Shown in pieces: positions 63,024 through 64,000 of a stretch of 64,000 nt of DNA (the stretch's first letter is position 1; every line of letters begins with the position of its first letter). The stretch is taken from contig NZ_FZOI01000013.1 in assembly GCF_900188385.1 (NCBI RefSeq), positions 62,001-126,000 of the forward strand, read 5' to 3'. Below the pieces are notes generated by a model. That model worked only from the letters and a program-made list of their open reading frames with translations. It searched no databases and was not told where the DNA came from. The DNA comes from Azospirillum sp. RU38E. Its GTDB lineage: Bacteria; Pseudomonadota; Alphaproteobacteria; Azospirillales; Azospirillaceae. The position numbers and the translations under genes are program-made.

Positions 63024-63052
63024 ATCCGCCCGCTTCCGGGCGGATTTTCTTT
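63024..63052 (+). terminator. Terminator after the DUF2934 gene
   Basis: A 9-bp perfect stem (ATCCGCCCG/CGGGCGGAT, loop CTTC) is followed by TTTTCTTTG. Confidence 0.8.
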
Positions 63053-63191
63053 GTTGGGTGGTTGAGATTTGGTCCCCCTGCCCGGCCAAGCTTGCCGTTT
63101 CCGGTTTTCTCTTCTGGGAAGAAATTGCCGGTGGGACTCCTCGTCCTACCTGTCACCGTTTTGAATCAGTGACTTAACCGTCTTCTCCCTT

Positions 63192-63208
63192 TTGGCCCGC
63201 CCATTGCA
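63192..63208 (+). promoter_or_regulatory. Sigma-54 promoter of flgK
   Basis: TTGGCCCGCCCATTGCA has GG and GC exactly ten bases apart (63194-63195 and 63206-63207), matching the -24/-12 consensus TTGGCACG-N4-TTGCA except for one base. It lies 70 bases before flgK, in keeping with sigma-54 control of late flagellar genes in polar-flagellated alphaproteobacteria. Confidence 0.75.
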
Positions 63209-63277
63209 TAGGGGTAGGTGACCGATCCATCCGGGGTCTGTCGCTGCCCAGCCGGGCCGCATCAAGGGATAGGGACG

Positions 63278-64000
63278 ATGACCAGCCTTTTCGGCGTTCT
63301 CAACAACACCTCCAGCAACCTGCGGATGATCCAGGGGCAGCTGTCGGTCGTTGCCGAGAATGTGGCCGGTGCCGATGATCCCAACCGTTCCCGCCATGTG
63401 CTGGAACGGACCATTGATGCAACCGGCAACCCGATGGTGGCGCAGTACCGGCGGGAAGTGGATGTGGCGCTGCGGGTGCAGCTGCAGCAGACGCTTTCGG
63501 AGGAGGCCAGCGCCAGCACCCTGTCCACCTATATGCGCAAGGCGACCGACCTGCTGGGCACCACGGCGGGCACCCCGCCCTTGACGGATGCCATGCAGAA
63601 ATTCCAGGCCGCCTGGATGGAAGTGGAGGCCACGCCGGAAAATACGGTGGCGCAGGGCCAGGTCGTCACCTATGGCGATGACGTGGCCCGCGAGCTGCGG
63701 CGGCTGAACCTGGGCGTTAATGATCTGAAGCGTGAGATTGACACGGATATTCAAAGCTCCGTCGATCAGTTGAACACGGCGCTGACCACCATCGACAAGC
63801 TGAATGACGATATCCTGGCCAGCAAGGGGGCCGGCGAGCCCACCATGAATCTGGAGGATAAGCGTGACCAGCTTGTCCGCGACGTATCCAGCCTGATGAG
63901 CGTCCGCACCATAGAGCGGGGCGACGGCAGGCTGTCCATTTTTACCTCATCCGGCGTCTCGCTGCTGGATGCCGCACCGGTGAAGTTCAGCTATTCCAAC
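63278..64000 (+). CDS. flgK: Flagellar hook-associated protein FlgK (5' part)
   Basis: The first 241 codons of HAP1. The N-terminus MTSLFGVLNNTSSNLRMIQG is the D0 rod/hook helix. AENVAGADDPNRSRHVLER follows in place of the usual ANNIANANTPGYSR, so the N-terminal junction motif is somewhat divergent. PPLTDAMQKFQAAWMEVEATPE and EDKRDQLVRDVSSLMSVR are typical FlgK segments. The gene continues past the right edge. FlgK joins the hook to the filament. Confidence 0.9.
   Translation, partial: MTSLFGVLNNTSSNLRMIQGQLSVVAENVAGADDPNRSRHVLERTIDATGNPMVAQYRREVDVALRVQLQQTLSEEASASTLSTYMRKATDLLGTTAGTPPLTDAMQKFQAAWMEVEATPENTVAQGQVVTYGDDVARELRRLNLGVNDLKREIDTDIQSSVDQLNTALTTIDKLNDDILASKGAGEPTMNLEDKRDQLVRDVSSLMSVRTIERGDGRLSIFTSSGVSLLDAAPVKFSYSN

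Overview
The window is GC-rich (about 65 %), densely coded DNA from an alphaproteobacterium, most likely in the Azospirillum/Niveispirillum part of the Rhodospirillales. That placement is inferred from the gene families, the fds-type formate dehydrogenase, the flagellar gene and the base composition; no rRNA is present to confirm it. The middle of the window carries the replication and partition functions of a secondary replicon: an iteron field (about 42583-43413), a Rep_3-type initiator (43447-44793), and parA-parB (50128-51955). A 14-bp palindrome, TTGCGACGTCGCAA, recurs around them and is a candidate centromere. Ferrochelatase and a flagellar hook protein gene lie on the same molecule, so a chromid is more likely than a dispensable plasmid.

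Left third (1-28 kb): a secreted transglutaminase/TPR protein, a YdbH-like envelope protein, two cyclophilins, an ABC exporter, a WecA/MraY-like sugar-phosphate transferase, a complete RND efflux operon with its TetR regulator at the distal end, and a formate module. The formate module runs fdsG-fdsB-fdsA-fdhD-fdsD and ends with an OFA-type transporter. A dyad of LysR type lies upstream of fdsG.

Middle (28-47 kb): a YchJ/SEC-C protein, a very small ORF, hemH, and a 1693-residue protein built almost entirely from about 210 octapeptide repeats. These are followed by a GST, a three-gene catabolic-looking operon (racemase family, MDR reductase, alpha/beta hydrolase), and a copper-delivery cluster (SCO1, PCuAC, DUF2946) behind a Fur-box-like site. 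Then come an HPF/cold-shock fusion, the origin and rep gene. A low-GC gene sits between the rep 3' end and a decayed duplicate of that 3' end.

Right third (47-64 kb): three small DUF1843-type proteins directly precede a radical SAM/SPASM enzyme with a full seven-cysteine SPASM motif. This is a probable peptide-modification (RiPP-like) locus and it sits against parAB. Further right are a TonB receptor with an esterase, a phosphopantetheinyl transferase, an M1-like peptidase pair, thymidine kinase, a methyltransferase, a DUF2934 protein and the start of flgK behind a sigma-54 promoter.

Two layers of non-coding structure run across the window. One is a family of four intergenic elements of 100-145 bp made of consecutive hairpins, whose stem sequences differ while pairing is kept. 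The other is a set of initiator-iteron-like 18-mers found far outside the origin, three of them inside genes in different reading frames. I saw no tRNA, rRNA, CRISPR array or intact insertion sequence.
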